A stretch of DNA of 64,000 nt, from the NCBI GenBank assembly GCA_014529385.2, contig CM043958.1:138612398-138676397 (forward strand), written 5' to 3'. This document shows positions 45,046-56,933 of this stretch, piece after piece. The notes under the pieces were generated by a model. It had not been told where the DNA came from, made no database searches, and saw nothing but the letters and a program-made list of their open reading frames with translations. Source of the DNA: Adiantum capillus-veneris (taxonomy: Eukaryota > Streptophyta > Polypodiopsida > Polypodiales > Pteridaceae). Position 1 is the first letter of the stretch. Each line of letters opens with the position of its first letter. The position numbers were made by a program, and so were the translations under genes.

Positions 45046-45553
45046 AGGAGCTATAACAGCAAAATTGTCACCAACATGAAGTGCATCACTCAACGCATCA
45101 TGGTGTCCTTCATATGCAAACTCTTCAATCTCATCATCATCTTCGACATCATCTGTAGGTTCAAGGGTAACATAATTCCATGCAGAAACGTGTGATTTGT
45201 TCGAACATCTCCTCCAGCTGCCTTGCAAACATTCCCCCATGCAACAAATGAGCCGGCATTGCAAACATTCCCCCATGCATCTCTTAGCAAAGCTTTAGTT
45301 TGAGTCTTTTCTGCTGTACATTTCAAGACATAGAAATCCAAAAGCTCCTTAGAGGAGCTATAACAATAAAATTGTCACCAACATGAAGTGCATCACTCAA
45401 CGCATCATGGTGTCCTTCATATGCAAACTCTTCAATCTCATCATCATCTTCGACATCATCTGTAGGTTCAAGGGTAACATAATTCCATGCAGAAATGTGT
45501 GATTTGTTCGAACACCTCCCCCAGGTGCCTTGCAAACAAGCACTACAAAAGCA
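44940..45553. repeat. 307-bp tandem duplication inside the transposase-type gene
   Basis: AATGAGCCGGCATTGCAAAC starts both copies, at 44940 and 45247. They are nearly identical across CATTCCCCCATGCATCTCTT, the CATCATCATCTTCGACATCA acidic-coding stretch and TCCATGCAGAAA. The duplication includes coding sequence (WNYVTLEPTDDVEDDDEIEE on the reverse strand) and is not a multiple of three, so it breaks the frame. Confidence 0.95.
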
Positions 45554-46940
45554 TGAGAATTGCCGATACCTAAGAAGTTTTCCACTTGTTAAGGAGTAGC
45601 CGCTGCCACAATGTAACCCACGTGCATTAGGCATAGATTTAAAATCCCGAAGTTGGCTTCTATCCACATCGCCTACTTTGACCTCCCAGAACAGTTGAGT
45701 AGCTGGTCGTACCTGCGAAGAATACGTGGCTGTAGCATCATTGGACATGGTTTCTCTCAAAAATGGGACCACATTTGTTGCACATTGTAATTTCACACAG
45801 TGTGGCTTTAGCTACTCTTGAGTGAGATGCCTCTTAATAACAGCACCTGCACCATCATGTTCGCCCTTCCCATGACCTGAACCTGAAAAGTGATGTGTCA
45901 TTTTCAAACTTGTCAGAGTTCCATATCGAGCAAAAAAATAAAAAGGCCTCTTTGCTTTGAACTGCGAGACTGCTCCATCTGACCAGACCCAATGTTCTTT
46001 GAGCGATATGTCTAGCTCTTTCAACCAACCATAATGGAGCATAAAGCAATGCTGGACAAAAAGAGTATCATGGATTTTATCATCAGATATATAGAAATGA
46101 TAGTATTTTTGGACACTACCTGCAATCCTCACATATGTGATGTGAACGAAGATTGTCACCTGGCTAGAAAACCAATGCATCGATTGGATCTTGTTCTGTT
46201 CTTTGAAAGTGTAATTTTCAGCGAAATCCACCACTGACACTACCACACTGGATCTTGTTCTGTTCTTTGAAAGTGTAATTTTCAGTGAAATCCACCACTG
46301 ACACTACCACATCTTCAGGGAAGATACGTAGACAATCTTTAAACTGCTCGGCCTGCCACCTGTAAACAAAATTGTTCTTTATAAACTTACTCAGATGATC
46401 CTTGAACAGTATGAAAAGTTGCCCGCATTGCATCTCCTTGTGAGAAAGAACTTTTCTTTTCTTCTTTTTCCGTGAATCTATTTTGCCAACTTCAAGGTCT
46501 TCAAAAATCTTAACTGTTACCATGCGTGCACCATTTAACTCTTCAATCGGGCAAATTGGTAGCTTCTTTGAAGGCCCACACGAAGAGCATTCGCCAATCA
46601 AACACTTCAGTGCAAAAAAATTTAACCCGCTAGCCTTCCAGCATAAAACTGACTCCCAAAGCTTTGTAAGGCTAGGGCACTGATTTGTCTGAGCACTACA
46701 TTTCAAATATGCACCAAAAATATCACATTGACAACTACACTCTTTCCCATGCACACCATAAGAAATCTGCCTTATATGGTTTACAACATCCCTCAAGAAT
46801 GACATTTGAATATGAGTGATGCAACAACAGCTATAGCGATCTCGAAGCTTGCGTACAAAATAAGGTTTCAGCTTTTCAAATGTCCTTTGGTGAATTTGTA
46901 CCTCTGGGTGACTCTATTTGAAGGCAAGAAAGAATTCTAC
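45323..46940 (-). pseudogene. DDE-like transposase-type protein, core
   Basis: The exon opens after TTTAATGCAG at 46940: VEFFLAFK, stop, SHPEVQIHQRTFEKLKPYFV, RDRYSCCCITHIQMSFLRDV. Cys-rich text follows (CSCQCDIFGAYLKCSAQ), then the core: VVVSVVDFAENY (46246), QSMHW, HFYISDDKIHDTLFVQH, HWVWSDGAVSQFK and SGHGKGEHDGAGAVIKRHL. Conserved Asp residues in VVDF and SDG and the D/E of HGKGEHDG are placed like a DDE/RNase H-fold triad. Downstream comes YRQFSCFCSACLQGTWGRC. I know this protein type as multicopy in plants and animals and take it as transposon-encoded. A 64-bp duplication, several stops and frameshifts disable it. Confidence 0.75.
46186..46313. repeat. 64-bp tandem duplication in the transposase core
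   Basis: GGATCTTGTTCTGTTCTTTG starts at 46186 and again at 46250, with one base difference across the unit. On the reverse strand it duplicates the codons for VVSVVDF(A/T)ENYTFKEQNK and shifts the frame. Confidence 0.95.
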
Positions 46941-47034
46941 CTGCATTAAATAATGATATTCAGTACACTTATTGGCAAAATCATAACTTATTGTTGACAT
47001 GCAAAACTGAGATCAATCTAGTGGGAGCTAGTAT

Positions 47035-47990
47035 AAGAATGGTAACTAATAATTTTGTGATCAGTGGAAGGAGAAAAGTTACAAGAGCCCGAGTCTAGTA
47101 GTAGAAAGCACTCTAAGACCTGGTTGTTATCACACTACCTAAGGGTAGCTCCCAGGTTAACAGTGGTAGCTACCAGGTTGACAGTGACAGCTACGAGGTT
47201 GACAAAGATAGCGACCAATCCACAATGATTGCCATGGCAAGCTGGTAGCTTCCACCAAGATTGCCATGGCAGACTGGTAGCTTCCACCAGGATTGCATGG
47301 CAGAGTGGAAGCTATTACTCTCAGAATGGTAACTAATATTTTGTGATGAGTGGAAGGAGAAATGTTACAAGAGCTCAGCTGAGTCTAATAGTAGGAAGCA
47401 CTCTAAGACTTGTGGCTACCTTTACCATGAGTAGCACTGTAAGGCTGGTTGTTATCAGACTACCTAAGGGTAGCTACCAGGTTGACATTGATAGCTACCA
47501 TGTTGATAATGATAGCTACCAATCCACCAGGATTGCCATGGCAAACTGGTAGCTTCCACCAAGGTTGCCATGGCAGACTGGTAGCTTCCACCAGGATTGC
47601 ATGGTAGACTGGAAGATATTACTCTCAGAGTGATAGCTCCAGCTAGCACTAGGATACTAATAGCTACCAAGTTGAAAATAATAGCTACCAGTACAACAAT
47701 ACTACCATGGCAATATGGTAGAAAGCACTATCAGACTGGTGGCTACCTTATCATGACTATGAGACTATAAACTAGCAGGTTGAACGTGGTAGCCATCAAA
47801 TTTACCAAGAACACCATGGCAGATTGGTAGCAACCCCTATCAGACTAGTAGCTACCTTTACCGAGGACAACATGGACGCTACCAAAGTCTAACAGTGGTA
47901 ATTATAAGGATCACAGTGGTAGCTACCAGTCATGTATAGTAAGCTACCTATTTGGTAGTGGTAGTTACTAGGTCTAAAGCAATGTGCAGA
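47035..47990. repeat. GGTAGCTACC minisatellite, block 2
   Basis: Many GGTAGCTACC, GGTAGCTTCCACCA and TACCAGGTTGACA units at irregular 30-40 bp spacing. A larger unit of about 290 bp, beginning AGAATGGTAACTAAT at about 47037 and 47325, is present twice. It lies between exons of the reverse-strand transposase-type gene, so it is probably intronic. Confidence 0.9.
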
Positions 47991-48308
47991 GTGAGCCACA
48001 TAGATTCATACATTACAGGACTTTCCTTCCCTCAACTATCCACAAATGCTGCATACAATGCAGGTTCCTCAGCTAAGTACACCTGTGAACTCAATGCATA
48101 GCGTTCTCTCCTAGTTCAGCTCTTATCTGTACATGCTGAGTGCCCTATTGGCATACATACGCCCCCAGTGCTGCCTACTTTTCTTTTGATTTTTGCTATC
48201 TGCACTGATTTCCCTAATCGGGTCTACAATAAGCAAACTGTACAACAGTCAACTAAAGTACAACCAAACTAGTGTCATAATTGTCAATGAAAATAAGCTT
48301 GTACTTAC

Positions 48309-49139
48309 TCAAGAAGTCAAAACAAACCTGGGGTTGCTCAAGAAGATGCACTGGGTGTTTATCGAATACTTTGTGTGCAATACGCTTTCGACACACATCC
48401 TTTTTGTTGGGCGATACGCAAGTATTTTGAGTCCATAAGCTCACCATTGTGGCCTTCACTTCCTTTGTAATTACATTATTTGTGTATGGTTGTCGCCCAC
48501 ACAAATGCAATGGCAGTTCTGTATGATTATGTTTCAATCGAGATCTAGCTGCATAGAAGTTCCTTCGATGGATACCAAGAAGCCTCGATGCAGCTGCTAT
48601 ATTTGGTTTTATGCTTGTGGAATTCATAACCATCATGATACTCGCTCGTTTAATAAACAAATTTGCCGATCTTTTTGGTCTCTTGATTACCTTGAGAGTG
48701 TTGTGCATTCCATTAATCAATACCCTCTGCTCATCATTGGAAGCCTCACCTCCTGTAGATTGAATTTTCAGGTCTCTCAATGCTCGATGCTTGAAAATGC
48801 TCTTGATGATTTCCTCCTTTGCCTTGTTGTCAAGACCCTCTCTGCACTGTTTGAAAAACTTGATCACCTGTGCAGTAATTTTGCGGTGCTGAAATTCATT
48901 AATATCGACCTGTTTAATTCTAGCTTCCCTTTCTTTGATTCTAGATCGCGATATGCACGCTTTTGGTTTGCTTCATAATCCTTGATTACACTCTGTTTGC
49001 ATGAGCTGCACTTGACTGAGTCACAACAAAGGCATGTGCTACTTGTTAAACTCACAACATCCTCAACTGGAATGATTTCCACCATCTTGTGAGTCTTTGA
49101 GAGGTGGAAAGAGGATGCCAAAGTGGGTACCCTGTCCAA
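48309..49139 (-). pseudogene. Transposase-type protein, N-terminal exon
   Basis: From 49139 the frame gives CLCCDSVKCSSCKQ (a CxxC pair set) and a basic helical stretch. A frameshift near 48960 leads to EREARIKQVDINEFQHRKIT, VIKRPKRSANLFIKRASIMM, AASRLLGIHRRNFYAARSRL (helix-turn-helix-like) and VSPNKKDVCRKRIAHKVFDK. The exon ends at a perfect GTAAGT donor (intron from 48308). The HTH-like segment and W...T.VSPN.KDV.R pattern belong to the same family as the core at 46 kb. The 1.37-kb intron then holds the minisatellite. One frameshift is visible, otherwise it is well preserved. Confidence 0.72.
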
Positions 49140-49176
49140 AGCTAAGTCCTAAACACCAACTAGAGATTCGCATGCA

Positions 49177-49466
<290 letters not shown>

Positions 49467-49567
49467 TAACAAAAAGGTGTAACAACCTTCGATTGTGGTC
49501 TCTGTCACGTTTTTTAAAATATCATTATTAAATTCACTCAAAAGTTTCCCTCCACCTTTAGATTTGG

Positions 49568-49636
49568 GAGGTAGCTACCAGCATGCTAGTGTGTCCGAGA
49601 CACAGGTAGTAAGTCCACCTATTCATGCATCCACCC
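49568..49636 (-). repeat. Candidate terminal inverted repeat, right
   Basis: Reverse-strand GGGTGGATGCATGAATAGG, then ACTACCTGTGTC(T)CGGACA and GGTAGCTACC, match the left candidate at 39714-39770 in inverted orientation. It lies immediately outside the N-terminal exon of the transposase-type gene and next to the start of a gypsy-type LTR. Confidence 0.5.
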
Positions 49637-49642
49637 CACAAT

Positions 49643-50550
49643 GTTTTGATATTCAAACGAAATCCTAATCTTGATTTGATTAGCATTTAAATACGATTAT
49701 CAATAACCTTAATAAGGGGTCTCCAACCTATAAATAGGCCCCTCTCCTTCTTGTAAATCCCCCAAGCTCTCACATAGCACCCAAACACTATACGCGAGGA
49801 GAGATGTAGGTGTAGTCATCACCTTGTGAGCTTCACACTTGGTGTGAGAGAAGCTTTGATCCTACACATTGCAAAGTGAGAGTATGAGGGTCGAACCACT
49901 ATTTAACATGCTCTTTCACTATCAACAATTGAGGTTATGGTGCTTCAAGGGCGTGCTTGGCTTCAAGATCTTTGTCCTTCCACTTGTGTAAAGCTCTTTG
50001 GCAAATGCAGGGTGACTTGTGTCTTTTAAGTTCTATCATTTGAGCTTGTTTGAGAAAGTGCTTAGTGTGTTTTCATCATCAAATTTGTGTCCATTGTAAG
50101 AGGGTATTGTGGTGAGAGGGCTCCCACACCCTAAGACAGTGTGCGTGTAAGTTGGAAATGTTTAGCATTCACTACACATTGGGTTAGTTTTTGTACAAGA
50201 TTTATGGGAGCATTGTAGCGAACCATCTCCACTTGCAAGTTATAAATAAGGTATTATGCAAGTTTCCTTTCTCCCTCGCTTCCCTTTGCTCTAGCTCTCT
50301 CTTGCTCCATTTGGTGTTGGTCTTGGTGTGAGATTGCTTGTGTGTATTTTTGTTGCACCTCTTCTTGGTTGTGACAAAATCTCTCTTGCGTCCTAGTTCG
50401 CATCCCATAACTAGGTGGCGTCCCTTCACTTGTTTGAATATTGGTTTGTTATTGTTTTTTCTTGCTTGTGGTTGCCCCTTTCCCAATTGAGCAGCACGGG
50501 AGCCTTGAGGGGTGTTTAGAGGTCGCCTCTCTTGTTGCCCACCCTGGACT
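49643..50550 (+). mobile_element. 5' LTR of a gypsy-type element
   Basis: It begins around TGTTTTGATATTCAAACG. A good promoter context (CCTATAAATAGGCCCC, TATA at 49730) is followed by a C/T-rich start region, and the LTR ends near CTGGACTCAA before TCTTGGTGCCCCCATTGAG, a possible primer site. Its length would be about 900 bp. A gag follows 570 bp later, supporting the call. No 3' LTR is seen. Confidence 0.6.
49730..49737 (+). promoter_or_regulatory. TATA box of the gypsy LTR
   Basis: TATAAATA in the context CCTATAAATAGGCCCC, a typical plant LTR core promoter. Confidence 0.65.
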
Positions 50551-51118
50551 CAATCTTGGTGCCCCCATTGAGAAGACTTGGTGTCTATTGTTGTTGCATA
50601 TTGCATGAATGCTTAGCTTGTATGACCCATTGGCAAAAAGTGCATATCATTGTAAGCACTAAACTATAATTTTAATGAGTAATTCGTAGAATTTTGGGCC
50701 CTCTTAGGTTGGCCGAGATAAACACTTCCATAAATCCTTTTATTTTTCCTCTCATTAGGTACAACATTAGTTTGGACATCTATATTTTTATTTTGTTTTA
50801 AGCATTAGGTCATGCATAGACCATGCATAATGGCCCAAGAATAGAGGTTTCTCTCTTTCATTTTACTTCACACGTTAGAATAAACGTTGCAATTAGTAGA
50901 AAGATTCATTTTCAACAACGTATGGTGTTCATGTTTGGTGCCCAAAGAGTAGGAGAAATTATCGCTTCACCAAACCCTATCATAGTGCCTCTTGTTGACT
51001 ATCATAGATCATTTGATGTGCATATTTTTATTTTGTTGTAGATTGGAATTTAGAAAACATTATTGTGCAAATCTTTTTAAGAAAGGAAAAAACGTGTTGT
51101 CACTTTGAAATTGATTCA
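50551..51118. other. Gypsy element leader
   Basis: Non-coding sequence between the LTR and gag start. No other feature seen. Confidence 0.4.
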
Positions 51119-52075
51119 ATGGAGACCCAACGCCAAATGTCAAGATAACTTCTCTTTTTTGGAGAGCCTAGCGAGGATGCCGAGCTATTTCTAGCGGATT
51201 TCAAAATGGCTTGCCGCATAAAAAGAGTGATAGGAGATGAGGAATGCTTAGAAATATTTGAGGTAGTTTTGAGGAAGGATTCCAGCACTTGGTTTGACTC
51301 TCTATCTCATGAGGTTAAGGGAAGCTTATGGCAAGACATCATTTCGCACAAGCAAAAAGACTTAGATGACTACTACATGTATAAACAAGAGTTTCTACGT
51401 CTTTGGGCTTTATGGGTGAGAAATGTTGCTAACCTTGGTAATGGTGTAGAGCTCCTAAAGAAGGAGAGGTTTATAGCTGGTCTCTTTCCAACACTCAAGA
51501 TAAAAGTTGAGGCGGGTGCACCTGCTATCTTTGATGCAGCTGAAACTAGGGCTCTTGAGAAGTATAGAAAGCTCAAGTGCCTAAGGGGAGAGGTTCCAAT
51601 AGAGAGTCCTAGACCCAAGGAAAAATTGCAAACATTAACATCTAGAGAGACTCCTGAGGTGATTGAAAAGTTAAATGAATCCTTAAGCAACTTGTTAATT
51701 CATCTTGCACAAGTTGTAGGTCCCAAGGGACAAACAAAGAAAGCAGAGGAGTGGGAGCCACAACCTAGGCGACTTTTGCAATGTTGGAATTACGGAGAGT
51801 CTAGACATGGGATGTATATTTGTCCTTGGCCCCGTGGGGAGCCAGGGAGACCTTGCTCGAATTACCTAGTGATGAATGTGGTTGAAGTAACTGGTCAACA
51901 AACAAGGATTCTACAAAGACCAAATGGACCAAGGCCACCTCCACGAGGAGTGGAAGGAGTTTCACCTTTTCCAGATCCAAATGTGCATGTGGTAGAGGTA
52001 GCAAATTCAAATGAGGTTGACATGGAAGAAAATGGTATTAAGTGTGGCCATGGAAAAGGTAAGGAGAAAGAATGA
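51119..52075 (+). pseudogene. gag: Ty3/gypsy gag
   Basis: From ATG 51119 the frame gives METQRQMSR, a stop, then an open run to 52075 with FGEPSEDAELFLADFKMACR, WFDSLSHEVKGSLWQDI and YYMYKQEFLRLWAL, matching gypsy capsid organisation (W...F...F). The C-terminal half is basic and Pro-rich and contains CWNYGESRHGMYICPWP, a CCHC zinc knuckle whose second Cys is now Tyr. Only the early stop and this substitution are damaging, so this is among the better preserved retroelement genes here. Confidence 0.9.
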
Positions 52076-52079
52076 GTCA

Positions 52080-52510
52080 CATCACAGATTGACAGTGGAC
52101 GAGGCAAGAAGGCAAAGGAGACCAAGGAAGCCAAGAGGACTCGACGTTGTATCAACTTCCAAAATTTCCCTCTTGGACATGGTATGGCTCCATACAATCT
52201 GTTGAAAGACATGAGAGGTAATGGCCTTGATATCTCATGCCCTCAGTTTCTTGCATAATGGCCACAAGTTAGGAGGGATTTAATGAAGGCAGTTAGCACT
52301 AAGAGAAAGATAAAAGAGAATGTGTGTGTTGTGAAGATTGCACAAGCTGAAATGAATGAGGATATTACACATGTGCTAGATTGTTACATCAAAGGAAATT
52401 TACTTGGAGTCGGTCCCCTCTCCAAAAGGCTTTTGTATTACAGATTCTTTCATAAAGAGAGACTTGGTACAATACAATCTTTGTGTTCCTTGGGAACTAG
52501 GTGATGCTAT
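52080..52510 (+). pseudogene. Gypsy gag-protease linker fragment
   Basis: In the following frames APYNLLKDMRGNGLDISCPQ, then after a stop WPQVRRDLMKAVSTKRKI, corresponds to the segment just before the protease in many plant gypsy polyproteins (Y..L.DLR....I.F.QLL...P..R..L). No protease active site is reached before homology ends near 52510, so the element is truncated. Confidence 0.6.
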
Positions 52511-52664
52511 GCTGATGGAAAGCTTCATGCATCACGAGCATAACATAACCTTTGTAAAAGCATTAACCATCCCCGGCCTCAGTCCCAAGGCCTCAAACAC
52601 CTTTGAAGGTGGAGAGAGCTAGCAAGGAATGAGGGTAGGGAAGAGGAAGAAGAATCATTCATAG

Positions 52665-52706
<42 letters not shown>

Positions 52707-52925
52707 CCCTTTTTTGAAGCATTCAATGCTTGCCCAACAACATTGAAGGCATCCTTACAGTTGTATTTCCAGAAATTGGTGTCAAAGTAGGCTTTGGCAT
52801 CCCGAGTAGCATTGCTCTCACCGTTTTAGCTCAATTTCTCAGATTGAGGTGACTTTTGGTGAACATTTGTAGGGTGATATATCGTTTGAAAAAAATCTTT
52901 GATCTAGATAGTATCAATATTTTAT
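52511..52925. other. Unassigned, with a (GT)n microsatellite
   Basis: Contains about 19 GT units at 52667-52704. No gene recognised. Confidence 0.7.
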
Positions 52926-53400
52926 TTCAAGCTTATTTCAGCCTTTGTTTTCATAGTGAATAATGTTGTGCAAGAAATTTTGTCTTTTTGTGCATGTTTT
53001 TTGAGTTGCAAACTTCTACATCACTCACTTTGTAATTTAATGTCGACTGTGCTATCTGGCATAGGTTGGTTTTGTGCAATTTTTCTTTTAAAGAAGCAAT
53101 GTTTGCATCATGTGTGGCCATTGACCATGGTTAAGAACAACAATACTTTCTACATGATGTTCTTTGATGAGGAGAAACTGGATGGGGACAAATACCCACT
53201 TTGGGCATACACAATGTAGCATGTCCTTATTGCATATGGCATCTAGAACATTGTGTGTGGTTATTATGCAAGACCACGTTTTGATGATACAAGTTCCAAC
53301 AATGATAGTGTAGATTATAACAATTCTACTAGTGTTGGTTTGTCTATTATTGAGTAGGCACATCAAGATCCTAAGGATGCATAGTTCATGTGTTTATTGT
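52926..53400 (+). pseudogene. Copia leader and gag N-terminal fragment
   Basis: 53129 begins MVKNNNTFYMMFF-DEEKLDGDKYPLWAYTM, the same protein start as the copia gag at 6763 (DRLDGDNYPMWAYIM), with a stop right after YTM. The preceding 200 bases resemble the leader upstream of that gag (TTTTGTCTTTTTGTGCA...). It is a second, more decayed relative truncated after about 90 codons. Confidence 0.82.
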
Positions 53401-56160
53401 GCTCTTTGGTAAGCATTCCATTGCATCAAAGACCTATTTAGGAATTTTGGAAATTATCCAAGTCCAATTTTATGAAAAAGACTTGAAATCTTAGTATTCT
53501 TGTCCGATTTTGATCTATCAATTTTTTGCACACACACTTTGTGCCATCTACAAATGCGTCCCTCAATAGACTACTATATAGGCAAATTCATATACACTTT
53601 GGCATTGTCGGAATCATATTCTAGTAACTTGTTCTAATTGCACAACATCATTGTTGTGAACTTAAAACATCAAATACATAATAGTATTTTTGAGACATTG
53701 AGATTATTGCAGTGACAATATCAATGCTTGCAAATATATAAACATTGAAAAGAAGGATGTTGGAATTGAAGAGATCTCAAAAGCATGTGGTGTTTAGAAA
53801 TAGTGGAATAACAAATAAAATCTGATACAATTATTAACATGACCTCTATGTTGTGTGACAGTCCATCTTTATGAAAAGAAAAAGTCCCTCATAAATGTGG
53901 TAACAATTGGCTCAATGAACACATATGATTCCTTAAACATTGTGTTTTCTCATGTATTGCTCTAGAACGTACCATGTTTCTCAATTGCAAGCTACTTCAT
54001 TTACTAGAGTACTGCAAGTATACTTTTGCTTGTCCTTTACAAAAATGCATCCAAGTTATTATGCAGTAATTGTTCTCCCTAAAAAATAATTAGTTCCTAT
54101 GCCAATTGATTCCAAAATATTGGGAAATTCAAGTAAGTTTGAAGCATACTCCCAGGGCATCATTAAAGATTAGGATATTGTTCCCATTCAAGTTATGATA
54201 TATTTTTCACAGTTGATCCAAGTTCTTGCTGTATACAAATCAATATCCAATAAAAATTTATGTCTTTTGACATGCCTCTTACTCCATAAGAACATGAAAC
54301 TTTTGAATGTGTTGTGGAAAGCATAACTAAAGAATGTGTCAATTCTTGCACAATCTAATAGTGCTCTAGAGCATTTGTATTCTCCTCAATTAGGTGCATA
54401 TGTTTCCCCAATTTGGGCATAAATCACCATTTTGCATCTATGGTCTTAAGCACAACAGCACTAAGTTCAATTTTCAATACCCTTCTGTATCTTCTCCCAT
54501 TTGGGATAAGTGGAATCCTTTTCCATCTAGGCCTATAAGTCTTCATGGACTTGTGACATGTCAATAGTAAATGTTTTTCACATTTGAAACTAAAAAAATA
54601 GATTCCAAGTTGTTGTGTTCCAAACAAAATTCAATAAACAGTGAGAATGGATTGCAAACATTAATTAAAAAAATAAACAAAAGACACTTCTAGCAAGATT
54701 GGAGTACAATGGCATCCTATTCCTTCAATATATTTGTTTATAGGTATGGTTCATGTCCAACAGAAGAATTTTTCACCCAAGTAAGCACATTGTTTTGTCA
54801 AAAAACTAAGTGTATCTTCTAGACCCCCTATACAAACTGGCTCCAAAATGCTATCTACCCAGTAGGTCTTGATTTTTGTGAAGATCCCATAATTTAGACT
54901 ATATGTTAAAGTTCACTGAAGGTTTTCTTTGACCTTACCAAAAACTAATATGGGATGAATTGATATTTCATCATATTATCATCCCATGTTTTATAACACT
55001 ACACATTGTCCTACCCATAAGTTCAAATAAGCCTTTTTTTTATCAAGACTATTGGCAAGATTTTACTAACTTCTTGTGCTTGCTTGTTCCATGCATGCAT
55101 TTGATGAGAGTCCATGCTGATGGATTTTTTGTTAATCATCTTTCATTTCTATTTTCTTATCAAGATTATTGGCAAGATTTTACTTAACTTCTTGTGTCTA
55201 GCAAATAGATCCTAAACATGATTTTACAAAATCCATCAAAATGGACTCTCATCAAATGCAGGCATGAGGCTTAAATGGTTTTATCCTTAATTTGTGGGTA
55301 ATCACTTTATTAGGCAACATGGGTGGCATTTTATTTTGGTTTTCAATGCTTGCGTTACCCATATGCAGGTATGAACTTATCAATATTATTTTTGCAAGAT
55401 TTTACTTAACTATCTTTTCTTGTTCCATGCATGCCTTTGATGAGACTCAATTTTGATAGATTTTTTGTTATACATCTTTTGGGTTATGTTCAATTGGTTC
55501 TACCTTCAATTTCTGGGCAATCACCTTATTAGGCAACATGGTGATGTTTTATTTATGGCTTAGAATGCTTGCATGAACCCACATGCAACTATGAATAACT
55601 AAGCATGAAACCTGCAGAGCTCATGGTGATGTTTTATTTATGGCTTACAATGCTTGCATGTACCCACATGCATCTATGAATATCTAAGCATGAAACCTAC
55701 AGAGCTCACATTTTGGAGTGGAAGAAACTAGACTGAAAATGTGATGTTTTTGAAATTACAGGCAAATATAGCCTTATGCAAGCCAAGTATTGAAATACCA
55801 TTAAAAAATCAAAGGGTAAAATCTTAAAGCTTGTAAACAAGCTAGGAAAAGATCAAAAATATTTGATACAAGATATTTGACATGGGTAAATGTAGGGCCA
55901 AAGATTATCAAAGTTGTCCTCTCATTGTGTAGAATGAACTAGCTCTTCTAGATTAACATCAAAGGCTTGATGAGATGTTTCCACAAGATTTGAGCTTCTA
56001 GGTACTGAAAAAGTAATTCTGAGGTATTTGGGACAAAGATTAGGCAAAAGATCATATAGCTAGAGCTAATGTGATGCTCTCCCAAATCTCTACAACTATA
56101 CATAGAGACTTTGAAGTTTGAGGATTTGACAACTGCTAAATAAAGATATTTGAAGGGAGC
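53401..56160. other. Unassigned AT-rich region with local duplications
   Basis: No gene recognised. TATTGGCAAGATTTTACT recurs at about 55048 and 55168, with a related copy near 55390, and CATGCATGC(A/C)TTTGATGAGA recurs nearby. A tandem unit of about 85 bp starting ATGGTGATGTTTTATTTATGG lies at 55538 and 55623. These look like fragments of one dispersed repeat. Confidence 0.5.
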
Positions 56161-56164
56161 CTAT

Positions 56165-56264
<100 letters not shown>

Positions 56265-56344
56265 GAAAGCATCCTTATATAACATTTTCTATACAATCAC
56301 AGATTATGCATGATCGTGACATAATCATGGCCATGATGCTTCTA

Positions 56345-56905
56345 TGCAGCTACAAGATCCTCGTAGATGCATTGTTTAAGAAGGGGCCAAGGTAGTTGTG
56401 AGACATACATCTTTTTGTCAAACAAAACAACATTGCGGGTTGACCATATGAAGGTGAGCATCCATGCTCGCATCGGCAAGAAATTAACCGTCAGAGCTTG
56501 ATCAACAACCTGTATCGTGCCAAATGTAATGTGGTAATTAGTGACCTTTCTTTGCCAAGCATTATTCCAAAGGTCCTGTAGACCAGTCCACCACTGATGC
56601 ACCTGGGAGAAATTCCATAGCATGTGCCGCATTGTCTCCAGTTTGCCACAGTGCGGGCAAAGGCCAGTGCCAAAGTTTTTGCGTTTGAGTGATTCCCCTA
56701 TGCGTAGGGCTCCAGTTAGTATTCTCCATAAGAATACTTTATGCCGTAGAGGGTAAGGTAGCGACCAAATCTGAGACAAATCTATTGAGCCACCATTTAG
56801 TAGGTCTCTGCAGACCCCACATGCAATTACATTTACTCTGGATTTTCGAAGGAGGAAAAAGAATGGAGTAGAAATCGGCAGTTTTACATGTCCACCAGTT
56901 GGCAT
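56345..56905 (-). pseudogene. LINE ORF2 C-terminus, zf-RVT domain
   Basis: The frame reads IDLSQIWSLPYPLRHKVFLW, RIGESLKRKNFGTGLCPHCG and ETMRHMLWNFSQVHQWWTGL. The W..P.P.K...F.W....G.L.....L......CP.CG..E...H....C pattern is the reverse-transcriptase zinc-binding domain found after RT in plant L1-like elements. The last expected Cys position is replaced (LWNF). It ends with a stop at 56342, the 3' end of the LINE coding region. Confidence 0.9.
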
Positions 56906-56933
56906 TGGAAATTGTGAGAGCCCAATCTCTATA

